Part shown: one piece after another, positions 16,503 to 25,091 of the stretch
Layout of the letters: each line of letters starts with the position of its first letter
Position numbering within the stretch: position 1 is the stretch's first letter
Position numbers and translations under genes: made by a program
NCBI RefSeq assembly: GCF_024611995.1
Contig: NZ_CP102509.1
Span: 7,440,001 to 7,504,000 of the forward strand
DNA: 64,000 bases
Reading direction: 5' to 3'
Source of the DNA: Streptomyces sp. NBC_00162
GTDB taxonomy: Bacteria; Actinomycetota; Actinomycetes; Streptomycetales; Streptomycetaceae
Notes under the pieces: model-generated
What the model was told of the DNA's origin: nothing
What the model saw: only the letters and a program-made list of their open reading frames with translations
The model's database searches: none

Positions 16503-17567
16503 ATGAGGAGCGGGAGCAGGAGCAAGAGCAGGGCTGTCGTGGTGGGTGCGGGGGTCGGCGGGCTGGCCACCGCCATCGGCCTGCGGCGCGCGGGCTGGGC
16601 GGTGACCGTGCTCGAAGGCCGGACGGCGCTCGAACGCTACGGAACAGCCTTCGGCATCCACCCCACCGCCCAGGCCGCGCTCGAGCGGCTGGGCCTGGGC
16701 GAGGCGCTGCGGGCGCACGCCGTCCCGTACCGCGATGCCCGGATCCGGCGCCCCGACGGCATGGTGCTGGCCGCCCTCCCGCTCGAGCGGATCGAACGCA
16801 AGGCGGGCCGGCCCGAACTGCTCATAGCCCGCCCGCGCCTGATCGACGCCCTGCTCGCCGAGCTCGACCGGACCGGCGGTGCGGAGATCGTCTACGGGCG
16901 GCGCCTCACCGACCCGGCCGGCCTCGAGGCCGACCTCGTCGTCGGCGCCGACGGCATCAACAGCGCGGTCCGCACCGCGTACTTCGGCCGGACCAGCGGC
17001 CCCCGCGCGATCGGCTCCGTCGCCTGGATCGGCATCGCCGGATTCGAGACCGGCGTGTACGGCGAGACCTGGGGCGAGGGCCGCTTCTTCGGGATGACCC
17101 CCGTCGAGCCCGGCCGTACAAACTGGTACGCCACCGTCCCCGAGGCCACCACCGCCGACGAGCTGCGGGACGCCTTCGCGGGCTGGCACGATCCCATCCC
17201 TCGGGTCCTGGCGGAGACCGGCCCCGCCACCTGGATCCGGTACGAGATGCGCCACCTCCACCCGGCGCTGCCCGCCTTCGTCGCGGCCGGCCGGGTGGCC
17301 CTCGTCGGCGACGCCGCCCACGCCATGACCCCCAACCTCGGCCAGGGCGCCTGCACCGCCCTGCTCGACGCCGAGGCCCTGACCCGCGCCGTCGCCGAGA
17401 TCGCAGCCGTCGGACCGGGCGGGCTGCCCGCAGCCCTGCGCGCGTACGACACCGAGCGCCGCCGCAGCGCCCAGCGGGTCGCCCTCGGCTCCCGGACCCT
17501 GCACCGCTTCGTGACCGCCCGCCACCCCGGCCTGCGTGACGCGCTGGTGCGCCTGCTCCCCGGCTAG
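16503..17567 (+). CDS. FAD-dependent monooxygenase (PHBH-fold)
   Basis: This 354-residue flavoprotein has the dinucleotide fold VVVGAGVGGLATAIGLRRAG with a following acidic residue (VLEG), a second FAD/NADPH motif DLVVGADGINSAVR, and the GDAAHAMTPNLGQGACTALLDAEAL ribose-binding motif. These define the single-component PHBH-type hydroxylases. The substrate is unknown. GGAGGAG precedes the ATG at good spacing. It is divergent from a TetR gene and is probably its target. Confidence 0.9.
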   Translation: MRSGSRSKSRAVVVGAGVGGLATAIGLRRAGWAVTVLEGRTALERYGTAFGIHPTAQAALERLGLGEALRAHAVPYRDARIRRPDGMVLAALPLERIERKAGRPELLIARPRLIDALLAELDRTGGAEIVYGRRLTDPAGLEADLVVGADGINSAVRTAYFGRTSGPRAIGSVAWIGIAGFETGVYGETWGEGRFFGMTPVEPGRTNWYATVPEATTADELRDAFAGWHDPIPRVLAETGPATWIRYEMRHLHPALPAFVAAGRVALVGDAAHAMTPNLGQGACTALLDAEALTRAVAEIAAVGPGGLPAALRAYDTERRRSAQRVALGSRTLHRFVTARHPGLRDALVRLLPG

Positions 17568-17678
17568 AGGGCGCGTAGGACCTCAAGTTTGGTTCAGGTC
17601 AAGGGCGGGCAGGCGCGCGGTACGTCGACTGGGCGAGAGGCGGTGGCGCGCATGCGGAACGTGAGTACGCTGCTACTC

Positions 17679-18194
17679 ATGACGGGTCACCCCCCGGGTC
17701 CGCTCTGGACGGGCCGGGCCTCCAACCGTGTGCAGTGGCTGCTCGCAGCGGCCGGTGCGGCCTGTCTGGCGCTCGGCGTCGAACTCGCCGTCGACAACGC
17801 CTGGACCGCCGGCATCGTCCCCCTGCTCATGGCCGTGGTCGGCTGCCTCGCCGCCGGGCTCCTCATCCTCTACGGCACCCTCGCCTTCGTGCACGTGGCC
17901 GTCACCGTCGACTCCGAGGCCCTCGAGGTCCGCTGCGGCCACATCGGTGTGCCGCGCCGCAAGATCCGCCTCGCGGAGGTGAGGTCCGCCGAGTTCATCC
18001 CCCGGATCAGCCCGCAGCACTGGGGCGGCTGGGGCTACCGCTGGCGCCCCGAGAGGGGCACCGCGGTCATCGTCCGCCGCGGCGAGGGCCTGGAACTGAC
18101 GCTCGACGACGGGAAGCTCTTCACGGTCACCGTCGACGACGCCGAGAACGCCGTCCGGGTCATCCGCGCCCACCTGCGCGCCCTCGCCCGCTGA
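17679..18194 (+). CDS. membrane protein with PH-like domain
   Basis: This 171-residue protein has two membrane helices (residues ~20-65) followed by a cytosolic beta-rich domain (VTVDSEALEVRCGHIGVPRRKIRLAEV...GGWGYRWRPERGTAVIVRRG), which resembles bacterial PH-like (DUF3093-type) domains of actinobacteria. The role is unknown. The frame is open from 17589, but ATG 17679 is preferred: TACGCT lies seven nucleotides before it, and the domain begins nearby. It lies just upstream of lnt on the same strand. Confidence 0.75.
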   Translation: MTGHPPGPLWTGRASNRVQWLLAAAGAACLALGVELAVDNAWTAGIVPLLMAVVGCLAAGLLILYGTLAFVHVAVTVDSEALEVRCGHIGVPRRKIRLAEVRSAEFIPRISPQHWGGWGYRWRPERGTAVIVRRGEGLELTLDDGKLFTVTVDDAENAVRVIRAHLRALAR

Positions 18195-18224
18195 CGCGGA
18201 CGTACACGACGTACACTCCGCCAG

Positions 18225-19877
18225 ATGAGCAGCAGTGTCACCCGCGCGGCCGGGAACGAGCCCGCGGACCCCTCCGCCGAAGCCCGGGCAGAAGTCGCCA
18301 CGGAGCCCGCGGCACCCCCCTCCGCACACCCCGCCGCCCCCGCCGCCACCGCGAAGCGGAACGGTGCCTGGCTGGTGCGGGCCCTGTGCGCCGCCGTCGC
18401 CGGGGTGCTGCTCTACCTCAGCTTCCCGCCCCGCCCTCTGTGGTGGCTGGCGCCCCTCGCCCTCGCGCTGCTGGCCGGCTGTCTGCGCGGGCGCCGAGCC
18501 CGGGCGGGCTTCGGGCTCGGGTTCCTCGCCGGCCTCGGCTACCTGCTGCCGCTCCTCGTCTGGACCGGCGAGGAGGTCGGCCCCGTGCCCTGGCTGGCGC
18601 TGGCCGCCCTCGAGGCCGTCTTCATCGGCCTGACCGGGCTCGGCATCGCCCTCGTCAGCCGGCTCCCGGCCTGGCCGTGGTTCGCCGCCGCCGTCTGGGT
18701 CGCGGGTGAGGCGCTTCGGGCCCGCGTCCCCTTCGGTGGATTCCCCTGGGGCAAGCTCGCCTTCGGCCAGGCCGACGGCGTCTTCACCCCGCTCGTCGCG
18801 CTCGGCGGCACCCCGCTGCTCTCCTTCGCCGTCGCCCTCTGCGGATTCGGGCTGTACGAAGCCCTGCGCACCGCCCTCGACCACCCCCGCCGGGCAACCG
18901 CCGCGCTGGCCGCGCTCACCGTCGTCGCCCCCATCGGCGCCGCTCTCGCCGCCCGGCCGCTGGTCTCCGACGCGGCCGAGGACGGCGCCGTCGTGGCCGC
19001 CGTCATCCAGGGCAACGTGCCGCGTCTGGGCTTCGACTTCAACGCCCAGCGCCGCCAGGTCCTGGACAACCACGCCAAGCGCACCGAACAGCTCGCCGAG
19101 GACGTCAAGGCGGGCCGCGTCCCGAAGCCCGACTTCGTGGTCTGGCCGGAGAACTCCTCCGACCTCGACCCGTACTCCCAGCCCGACGCCTACGCCGTCA
19201 TCGACAAGGCGGTCAAGGCCATCGGCGTGCCCGTGGCCATCGGCGCCGTGGTGGCCCCCGAGACCGGTCCGCTGCGCAACACGATGATCCTCTGGGACCC
19301 GGTGAAGGGCCCCACCGAGACCTACGACAAGCGCAAGATCCAGCCCTTCGGCGAGCGCATCCCGATGCGCTCCGTGGTCCGGCTCTTCAGCTCCGACGTG
19401 GACCGGGTGCGCCGCGACTTCGGCCCCGGCAAGGACCCCGGCGTGTTCGACATGGCCGGAAGCGGCATCGGCATGGTCACCTGCTTCGAGGCCGCCTTCG
19501 ACGACGCCGTCCGCTCCACCGTCCGGGACGGCGCCCAGGTCATCGCCGTACCCAGCAACAACGCCACCTTCGGCCGGAGCCAGATGACCTACCAGCAGCT
19601 CGCCATGGACCGGATCCGCGCCGTCGAGCACAGCCGGACCGTCCTCGTACCGGTCACCAGCGGGGTGAGCGCGGTGATCCGCCCCGACGGGACCATCGTG
19701 CGGCAGACGGAGATGTTCACCGCGGACGCGCTGGTCACCGAGATCCCGCTGCGTTCCACCGAGACCCCCGCGACCAGGCTCGGACCGCTGCCCGAGTACG
19801 CGCTGCTCGTCCTCGCCGCGGCCGGGTTCGGCTGGACCCTGACCCGCCGGATCCGCGCCCGCCGGGCCGCGGCGTAA
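18225..19877 (+). CDS. lnt: apolipoprotein N-acyltransferase
   Basis: This 550-residue protein has membrane helices over residues ~45-245 and a nitrilase-fold domain. The catalytic triad is E309 (VVWPEN), K369 (TYDKRKIQPFGE) and C420 (MVTCFE). Lnt adds the third acyl chain to bacterial lipoproteins at the outer face of the membrane. A 45-residue Ala/Pro/Glu-rich N-terminal tail precedes the first helix. The ATG follows TACACT (18212-18217) by seven nucleotides, so it is probably leaderless. A lipoprotein (modA) is present elsewhere in the window. Confidence 0.93.
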   Translation: MSSSVTRAAGNEPADPSAEARAEVATEPAAPPSAHPAAPAATAKRNGAWLVRALCAAVAGVLLYLSFPPRPLWWLAPLALALLAGCLRGRRARAGFGLGFLAGLGYLLPLLVWTGEEVGPVPWLALAALEAVFIGLTGLGIALVSRLPAWPWFAAAVWVAGEALRARVPFGGFPWGKLAFGQADGVFTPLVALGGTPLLSFAVALCGFGLYEALRTALDHPRRATAALAALTVVAPIGAALAARPLVSDAAEDGAVVAAVIQGNVPRLGFDFNAQRRQVLDNHAKRTEQLAEDVKAGRVPKPDFVVWPENSSDLDPYSQPDAYAVIDKAVKAIGVPVAIGAVVAPETGPLRNTMILWDPVKGPTETYDKRKIQPFGERIPMRSVVRLFSSDVDRVRRDFGPGKDPGVFDMAGSGIGMVTCFEAAFDDAVRSTVRDGAQVIAVPSNNATFGRSQMTYQQLAMDRIRAVEHSRTVLVPVTSGVSAVIRPDGTIVRQTEMFTADALVTEIPLRSTETPATRLGPLPEYALLVLAAAGFGWTLTRRIRARRAAA

Positions 19878-19906
19878 GGGGCCGGTCGGGGCCGTAGGGT
19901 CGGGGG

Positions 19907-20392
19907 ATGACCACACCCGATTTCATCCGCGAGATCCGCGCCACCGCCGGGCACCGGCTGCTCCTGCTGCCCGGCGTCACGGCCATCGTCGTCGACGACC
20001 GGGGCCGGGTGCTGCTCGGCCGGCGCTCCGACACCGGACGGTGGTCCGTGGTCGGCGGAATCGCGGAACCGGGGGAGCAGCCCGCCGAGACCGCCGTGCG
20101 CGAGGTGTACGAGGAGACCGCCGTGCGGTGTGTACCCGAGCGCGTGGTCCTCGTCCAGATGCTCGCCCCCATCACCTACCCCAACGGCGACGTCTGCCAG
20201 TTCCAGGACATCACCTTCCGCTGCCGGGCGACCGGCGGCGAGGCGCGCGCGAACGACAGCGAGTCGCTGGAGGTGGCCTGGTTCGAGGTGGACGCGCTGC
20301 CGCCGCTGGAGCAGTTCGCCCTGGACCGCATCCACCGAGCCCTGCGCGACGAGCCGACCTGGTTCGAGGTCCCGGTCGGGATCACGGAGTAG
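19907..20392 (+). CDS. Nudix hydrolase
   Basis: This 161-residue protein has a canonical Nudix box, GIAEPGEQPAETAVREVYEE followed by TAV, within VVDDRGRVLLGRRSDTGRWSVVGG. Nudix enzymes hydrolyse nucleoside diphosphates linked to another group, using Mg2+ bound by the REVYEE glutamates. The substrate is unknown. The ATG follows TAGGGT (19895-19900) by six nucleotides. It lies 29 bp after lnt on the same strand and converges with the protease gene. Confidence 0.9.
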   Translation: MTTPDFIREIRATAGHRLLLLPGVTAIVVDDRGRVLLGRRSDTGRWSVVGGIAEPGEQPAETAVREVYEETAVRCVPERVVLVQMLAPITYPNGDVCQFQDITFRCRATGGEARANDSESLEVAWFEVDALPPLEQFALDRIHRALRDEPTWFEVPVGITE

Positions 20393-20409
20393 TCCGCACG
20401 GCGGCGGAG

Positions 20410-21192
20410 TCAGCCGGCGTCCGAGGCCTCGCGGTAGAGCTCCACCGCCTGGTCGCCCATCAGCGCGCTGTACGAGACCTCCGGCACGGTGCCGCCGCCC
20501 TCGTGGCCGCCGAGCACCCCGGCCAGGGCGCCGTCCACCAGCCAGGGGCTGCCGCTGGTGCCGCCGCTGAGGTCCGGGCACTCGATGCGGCGCTGGGTCT
20601 GCGAGAACAGGGCGGTGGTGTTGGCGCAGCGCAGCGGAGCCTCCTCGCTGCGCGGGTACCCGATGACGGTCACCGTGGCCTCGGCCGGCTGCTCCGCGGC
20701 GACCGGGAAGCCGCCGACGAGGTCCTCGACCGGCTCGGACCGCCCGCCGTCCACCGGGGCCACGGTCGCGAAGGCGATGTCGTCGTCCGGGTCCTCGCCG
20801 TCCGTCCAGCCCGGGGCCACGTACACGCCCGTGAGCTTCCACGTACCATACGGGGCCTCGCCGTCCCGGTAGCCCGGTGCGAACACGGTGGTGTCAGGGT
20901 CGTCCAGGCAGTGCGCGGCGGTGGCGATGACATCGCGGTCGTCGCTGCGCACCACCGCGGCGGTGCAGAAGTGCCCGCCGTCGAGCCCTCCCGCGAACAG
21001 CGCGCCCACCCGGTCCGCCGTGGCGTCCGGCACGGCCTGCGCGGTGACGCCGAGCGGCGGCTCGGCCGCGGCGTCGGGCACGTCCACACTGAGCAGCGCG
21101 GCCATCGCGGCCAGCGCCGCCAGGATCCGGAACGCCCGCCGGGCATGAGCACGGCCGACCGCTCGGGGCTGGGGGAGCATGCGGTGGATCAT
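20410..21192 (-). CDS. secreted trypsin-like serine protease
   Basis: This 260-residue protein has a signal peptide (basic residues 10-20, hydrophobic core AFRILAALAAMAALLSV, likely cleavage near AAA-EP at 43-44). It is followed by a chymotrypsin-fold domain with H94 (TAAHC), D138 (DDDIA) and S215 (GGTSGSPW). The cysteines at 76 and 95 and at 189 and 205 could form disulfides. It probably acts outside the cell. ATG 21192 is used; M5 is an alternative. The 120-bp gap upstream, to the end of the GT-C gene, shows no clear terminator. Confidence 0.88.
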   Translation of the reverse strand: MIHRMLPQPRAVGRAHARRAFRILAALAAMAALLSVDVPDAAAEPPLGVTAQAVPDATADRVGALFAGGLDGGHFCTAAVVRSDDRDVIATAAHCLDDPDTTVFAPGYRDGEAPYGTWKLTGVYVAPGWTDGEDPDDDIAFATVAPVDGGRSEPVEDLVGGFPVAAEQPAEATVTVIGYPRSEEAPLRCANTTALFSQTQRRIECPDLSGGTSGSPWLVDGALAGVLGGHEGGGTVPEVSYSALMGDQAVELYREASDAG

Positions 21193-21312
21193 GTCTCGAC
21201 CCTGCCCGGCGAACCTATGTCCGGAGCCCGTTATTCCGTATGAATCAGCTGTGAATCCGGTGCACGCGGTGTGAAGCCCCTGCGGGCGGGCCGGGTGCTG
21301 CCCGCACGAGCT

Positions 21313-22836
21313 CTACCCGAGACGCTCGTACACGGTCACGCGGCGGCCCCGGACCTGCCGGTCCTCCACCACCGTGAACCGCTCCCGCAGGACGGCGGCT
21401 TTCGCCTTGTCGCGCTCCGCCGACGCCGGCTTGGCGACCTTCGCCGCGTCCGTGACCAGCAGCACCCGCCGCTGACCGAGCAGCGCCGCCCGGATCCCGG
21501 CCGGATCGGACTCCTCGCCCTTGAGGGTGTCCGAGGCGACGGGGGTGCTCGCCAGGGCGATGTCGGCCAGGCCGGTGAAGGCGTCGGGGGAGACCAGCGC
21601 GGTGTCCCGGCGGGCGGCCGGGACGAACAGCACCGCGTCCCCGTCCCGCTTCAGCCGTGCCACCTCCCCGGCCACGGCCAGGACGTCGTCGACCCGGCTC
21701 GCCGGGGCCCGCTTGCCCAGCTCCACCGGCAGCAGGGCCAGGGCCGCGACCCCGACCACGCCGGGCACGAGCAGGTCCGCCGCCGTGGGGAAGCGGGGCG
21801 CGCAGGCCCGTACGGCAGCGCCCAGCGCGGCGCCGATCAGCAGCGCCAGGCCCACCATGGAGAACAGCACGTACCGGTCCAGGAACAGCGGCTGGACCAG
21901 CGACAGCCCGGCCAGCCCCAGCTGGGGCACCGCCAGCAGCGGCAGCCCGACCGCCGCCGCCGACAGCCGCGCCCGGTCGGGGCGGTCCGCCCACGCGCCG
22001 AGGCCGCCGATCGCGAGGAGGATTCCCGGCCCGATCAGCATGTGCCAGGTCAGCGGCGGTATCCACGACACCTGGTCGGACTGTCCCCGGCTGAACAGGA
22101 TCAGCGGCAGCGCCCCCGCCACCGCGCCCGCACCGTACGCCGCCCAGCGCAGCCACACCCCGCGCCCGGCCCGCACCCACCACAGCGTCACGGCGTGGGC
22201 GGGCAGGATCAGCAGCGACAGCCAGTTCAGCAGGGCGCAGACCAGCACGGTGATCCCGTACGCCGTCCAGCGCGGCCAGGCCCGCCGCCCGGGCCGGCCG
22301 GGCTGCTGGGACAGCAGCGACACCAGCAGCAGGGTCGACAGCCCGGCTCCGGCCGCGACCAGCGCGTACGGCCGGCCCTCCTGGAGGTAGAACTGCACGG
22401 CCGGCAGCAGCCCGAGGGCCAGCCCGGCGCCGAGCCCCGCCCAGAACCCGGCGAGGCGCCGCCCGATCAGCGCCACGCACGCCGCGGCGGCGGCGACCGC
22501 CAGCACGGACGGCAGCCGCAGGGTCGTCGTACTCGCCCCGAAGACCCCGAAGAGGCCGTGCATCAGCAGGTAGTACAGCCCGTGCACGGCGTCGACGTTC
22601 CCGAGCATGGCCCAGATCTCGCCCGCCGGCCGCCCGGCCACCTGCCAGGTCGCCGCCTCGTCCCGCCACACGCTGTCCTGGCGGGAGAGCCCCCACAGTC
22701 CGAGCGCCAGGGTCCAGAGGAACGGGACGAGCCAGGTGAGATGCCCGCGTCGGGCCGCGGATATGTGGCAAAGCATGAAGGTGCTGGGATCCTCGGTCTG
22801 GTGTTCGGGCGGAAGCCACCAGTCTATGGACGACAC
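21313..22836 (-). CDS. GT39/GT-C-like integral membrane glycosyltransferase
   Basis: This 507-residue protein has about ten membrane helices and the early DSVWRDEAATW motif typical of GT-C (ArnT/PMT-like) transferases, where the acidic pair near the end of the first helix is catalytic. A soluble C-terminal domain (~400-507) carries VLFVPAARRDTALVSPDAF and VTVYERLG. Such enzymes move sugars from polyprenyl-phosphate donors at the outer face. GTG 22836 has GGAAACC upstream; ATG 22776 is possible. It is divergent from the GNAT-AAA+ gene. Confidence 0.82.
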   Translation of the reverse strand: MSSIDWWLPPEHQTEDPSTFMLCHISAARRGHLTWLVPFLWTLALGLWGLSRQDSVWRDEAATWQVAGRPAGEIWAMLGNVDAVHGLYYLLMHGLFGVFGASTTTLRLPSVLAVAAAAACVALIGRRLAGFWAGLGAGLALGLLPAVQFYLQEGRPYALVAAGAGLSTLLLVSLLSQQPGRPGRRAWPRWTAYGITVLVCALLNWLSLLILPAHAVTLWWVRAGRGVWLRWAAYGAGAVAGALPLILFSRGQSDQVSWIPPLTWHMLIGPGILLAIGGLGAWADRPDRARLSAAAVGLPLLAVPQLGLAGLSLVQPLFLDRYVLFSMVGLALLIGAALGAAVRACAPRFPTAADLLVPGVVGVAALALLPVELGKRAPASRVDDVLAVAGEVARLKRDGDAVLFVPAARRDTALVSPDAFTGLADIALASTPVASDTLKGEESDPAGIRAALLGQRRVLLVTDAAKVAKPASAERDKAKAAVLRERFTVVEDRQVRGRRVTVYERLG

Positions 22837-22936
22837 GGACGGTTTCCGGACCGGCTGTTGTGCACCGCGGAGCGTGATCGTCCCGCCCGCCCGCGCCTAG
22901 CCTCGCCGCAGGAGCACGAACGAGGGGCGGTACCCG

Positions 22937-24226
22937 GTGAACTGGCTCATCCACGACTACCGCGAGAGCGATCTCGCAGCGGTGGTCCACCTGATCGACA
23001 CCACAGCCGAACTCGGCCAGGAGTCCGTCTTCTCGCTCGCCGAGTGCATCAGCGCCCTCACGGACCGGCAGCCCTGCGTGGTCGCCGTCCACCAGGGCGT
23101 GCCGATCGGCGCGGCCCTCGCCTGCGTCACCGGGGAGCGCGCCTGGGTGATGCGCATCGCGATCGCCGCGGGCTGGCGCGGCCGGGGCCTGGCCAGCGCC
23201 CTCCTCGTCGAGCTGGAGCGGCGGCTCATCGCGGCCCGCGTCGGCCGCATCGCGTACGTCCTTCCCGAGGAGGACCTGCTCGGCGAGGGGCTGCTCAACG
23301 CCGGGTACACCCGGCAGCCCGCCGTCGCCTACTTCGAGAAGACCGAGCCGCTGCACGGACCGGCCGCGGGCCTCCTGGACGACCTCGGCGGCCGCTTCCT
23401 GCCCAACGACCTGTGGGCCAAGGTCGCCGGCATGGAGCGGGAGAAGGACCTCATCGAGCGCCGGGTGGTGCTGCCGCTCGCCGAACCGGAGCGGGCCGCC
23501 TCGCACGGTGTGCGGCCGCCGCGCGCCATCACCCTCTTCGGGCCGCCCGGCACCGGCAAGACCACCTTCGCCCGGGCCATCGCCTCCCGGCTCGGCTGGC
23601 CCTTCGTGGAACTGCTGCCCTCCCGGCTCGCCGACGAGGGCAACCTGGCCGCCGCGCTGCGCGACGCCTTCGCCCGGATCGCCGAGCTGGAACGGGTGCT
23701 CGTCTTCATCGACGAGGTCGAGGAGATCGCGCCCGTGCGCACCGAGCCCGCACAGCCCGGCGGGATCCACGGGGTGACGAACGAGCTGCTCAAGCTGATA
23801 CCCGGCTTCCGCGAGGGCGACGAGCGGCTGCTGGTCTGCGCCACCAACTCCATCCGCTCCCTCGACCCGGCCTTCCTGCGGCCCGGGCGCTTCGACTACC
23901 TGATCCCGATCGGCACCCCGGACGCCGGGGCCCGCGCCGCGATCTGGTCCCGCTACACGGCGGGCCGCGCGGACGTCGACGTGGCGGCGCTGGTGGCGGC
24001 GACCGAGCTGTTCACCCCGGCCGACATCGAGCACGCGGCGCGGATCGCGGCGCAGGTGTCCTTCGAGCGGGACCTGGAGGCGGTGGGCGTGCGGGGCGCG
24101 GCGGCCGCCCAGCTCGGCGCGAGCACGGAGGACTACCTGGCGGCGGTCCGGCAGTGCCGGCCGACGGTGACCCCGGCGATGACGGGCGAGTTCGAGGCGG
24201 ACATCACCGCCCACGCCCGGTTCTGA
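22937..24226 (+). CDS. GNAT acetyltransferase-AAA+ ATPase fusion
   Basis: This 429-residue protein joins two domains. Residues ~1-145 form a GNAT fold with the acetyl-CoA loop region WVMRIAIAAGWRGRGLASALL. Residues ~165-425 form a classical AAA+ ATPase: Walker A FGPPGTGKTTFARAI (~200), Walker B VLVFIDEVEEI (~258), sensor-1 CATNSIRSLDPAF and arginine-finger RPGRFD, as in FtsH/Cdc48-type ATPases. The pairing suggests acetylation tied to ATP-driven remodelling, but the target is unknown. GTG 22937 follows a GAGGGGCGG ribosome-binding region. A strong terminator lies four bases after the stop. Confidence 0.88.
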   Translation: MNWLIHDYRESDLAAVVHLIDTTAELGQESVFSLAECISALTDRQPCVVAVHQGVPIGAALACVTGERAWVMRIAIAAGWRGRGLASALLVELERRLIAARVGRIAYVLPEEDLLGEGLLNAGYTRQPAVAYFEKTEPLHGPAAGLLDDLGGRFLPNDLWAKVAGMEREKDLIERRVVLPLAEPERAASHGVRPPRAITLFGPPGTGKTTFARAIASRLGWPFVELLPSRLADEGNLAAALRDAFARIAELERVLVFIDEVEEIAPVRTEPAQPGGIHGVTNELLKLIPGFREGDERLLVCATNSIRSLDPAFLRPGRFDYLIPIGTPDAGARAAIWSRYTAGRADVDVAALVAATELFTPADIEHAARIAAQVSFERDLEAVGVRGAAAAQLGASTEDYLAAVRQCRPTVTPAMTGEFEADITAHARF

Positions 24227-24229
24227 GCT

Positions 24230-24256
24230 CCGTCCCCCGGTTGCGGCGGGGGACGG
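24230..24256 (+). terminator. terminator hairpin of the GNAT-AAA+ gene
   Basis: A perfect 10-bp stem, CCGTCCCCCG / CGGGGGACGG, encloses a 7-nt loop, four bases after the stop codon at 24226. It is followed at once by a second hairpin CCGGCCG-AA-CGGCCGG (24258-24273). Confidence 0.75.
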
Positions 24257-24257
24257 G

Positions 24258-24497
24258 CCGGCCGAACGGCCGGACGCGAAATGGCCCGCGGTCACTCCCC
24301 AAAGCGGCCGCGGGCCTCCCGCGTGGACTTGGCATCCGTGCGGGACGGCCACGCTCCGGTTGGGGTGTTCGCCGGCTGGAACGTGACACGCAGGGGCGCC
24401 GGAGGACGTTCCTGAGCGTCCTCGTCAACACCAGCGAGTCAACCAGCGGGCACGGTGCCCCCGCTTCGGCCGGACGGCCACGGCCTGCCCGGCCGAA
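24258..24497. other. gene-free stretch with tandem inverted repeats
   Basis: The 286 bp between the GNAT-AAA+ gene and the convergent kinase-partner gene hold no convincing gene. Besides the first terminator there are CCGGCCG-AA-CGGCCGG (24258-24273), GGCCCGCGG...CCGCGGGCC (24283-24316, 16-nt loop), GGGCA-CGG-TGCCC (24448-24460) and TTCGGCCG...CGGCCGAA (24465-24497). The last is placed to end the minus-strand kinase operon. The stretch at 24320-24445 shows nothing I recognise. Confidence 0.6.
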
Positions 24498-24512
24498 AGG
24501 CCTAGCGGCCCG

Positions 24513-25091
24513 CTACGGGGAGCAGCGGTACGTGAACTCCACCGCGGCCGTCCGCTGCCCGGGCGCCAGCAGTTCGAGCTCGGCCTTCGCGGGGTAGGTG
24601 CCCGTGCCCCGGAAGGTCCACAGCAGATGCAGCCGGGCCTCCCGCTGCCCGCGCGGCACCCGCTCGGTCAGCCGTTCGGAGTGCGTGCCGTCGCTGCGCA
24701 GCCACCGGTAGGTGAGGGTCCCCGGGCGCCCGTTGGTCCGTACGACGGCCACCACGTCGGCCGCCGCATCGCAGGCCGGGCCCTGGGGATCGGTGCTCAC
24801 GGCCACGTCCCGGACCTCGATGGCGGGCCCGAAGCGCTGCCACCCGAGGTACGAGAGGACCGCGAGCAGGACGACCGCGGCGAGGGTGTAGCGCCGCCAT
24901 CCGCCGGATCCGCGGCGCTCCGGCGCCGGCGGGACGGTCACCGGGAACGGCGCGGGCATCGAGGCCGTCACGCCGGGCCCGAACCGCAGGACCGATCCCT
25001 CGATCCGGTCGGGCACGGCCTCCTGCGGCTGCGGAGGACCACTGATCCAGTGGCTGCCGAGGACGGTGGCGCTGTAGTCGTCGTCGCTCAT
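24513..25091 (-). CDS. membrane-anchored partner of Ser/Thr kinase, extracytoplasmic beta-rich domain
   Basis: This 192-residue protein has a cytosolic N-terminus (~65 residues, with SVLRFGPGV), a single membrane helix (~67-84) and a C-terminal extracytoplasmic beta-rich domain with two cysteines (C107 and one in the terminal FTYRC). The start overlaps the kinase stop as ATGA, so the two are translationally coupled. The C-terminal domain resembles the kinase ectodomain: both have a TFxGxGxY stretch and end in an (S/Y)RC motif. The function is unknown; a co-sensor or binding partner of the kinase is inferred. Confidence 0.75.
   Translation of the reverse strand: MSDDDYSATVLGSHWISGPPQPQEAVPDRIEGSVLRFGPGVTASMPAPFPVTVPPAPERRGSGGWRRYTLAAVVLLAVLSYLGWQRFGPAIEVRDVAVSTDPQGPACDAAADVVAVVRTNGRPGTLTYRWLRSDGTHSERLTERVPRGQREARLHLLWTFRGTGTYPAKAELELLAPGQRTAAVEFTYRCSP

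Noticed and set aside
24204..24431. 75-residue Arg/Pro-rich minus-strand frame
   Set aside because: It is read through terminator hairpins and overlaps the GNAT-AAA+ stop; composition is typical of GC-rich noncoding DNA.
21271..24597. Very long plus-strand open frame (~1100 residues)
   Set aside because: Arg/Gly/Pro-rich, no domain, and it crosses the antisense of the GT-C gene and another frame of the GNAT-AAA+ gene. A GC-rich shadow frame.
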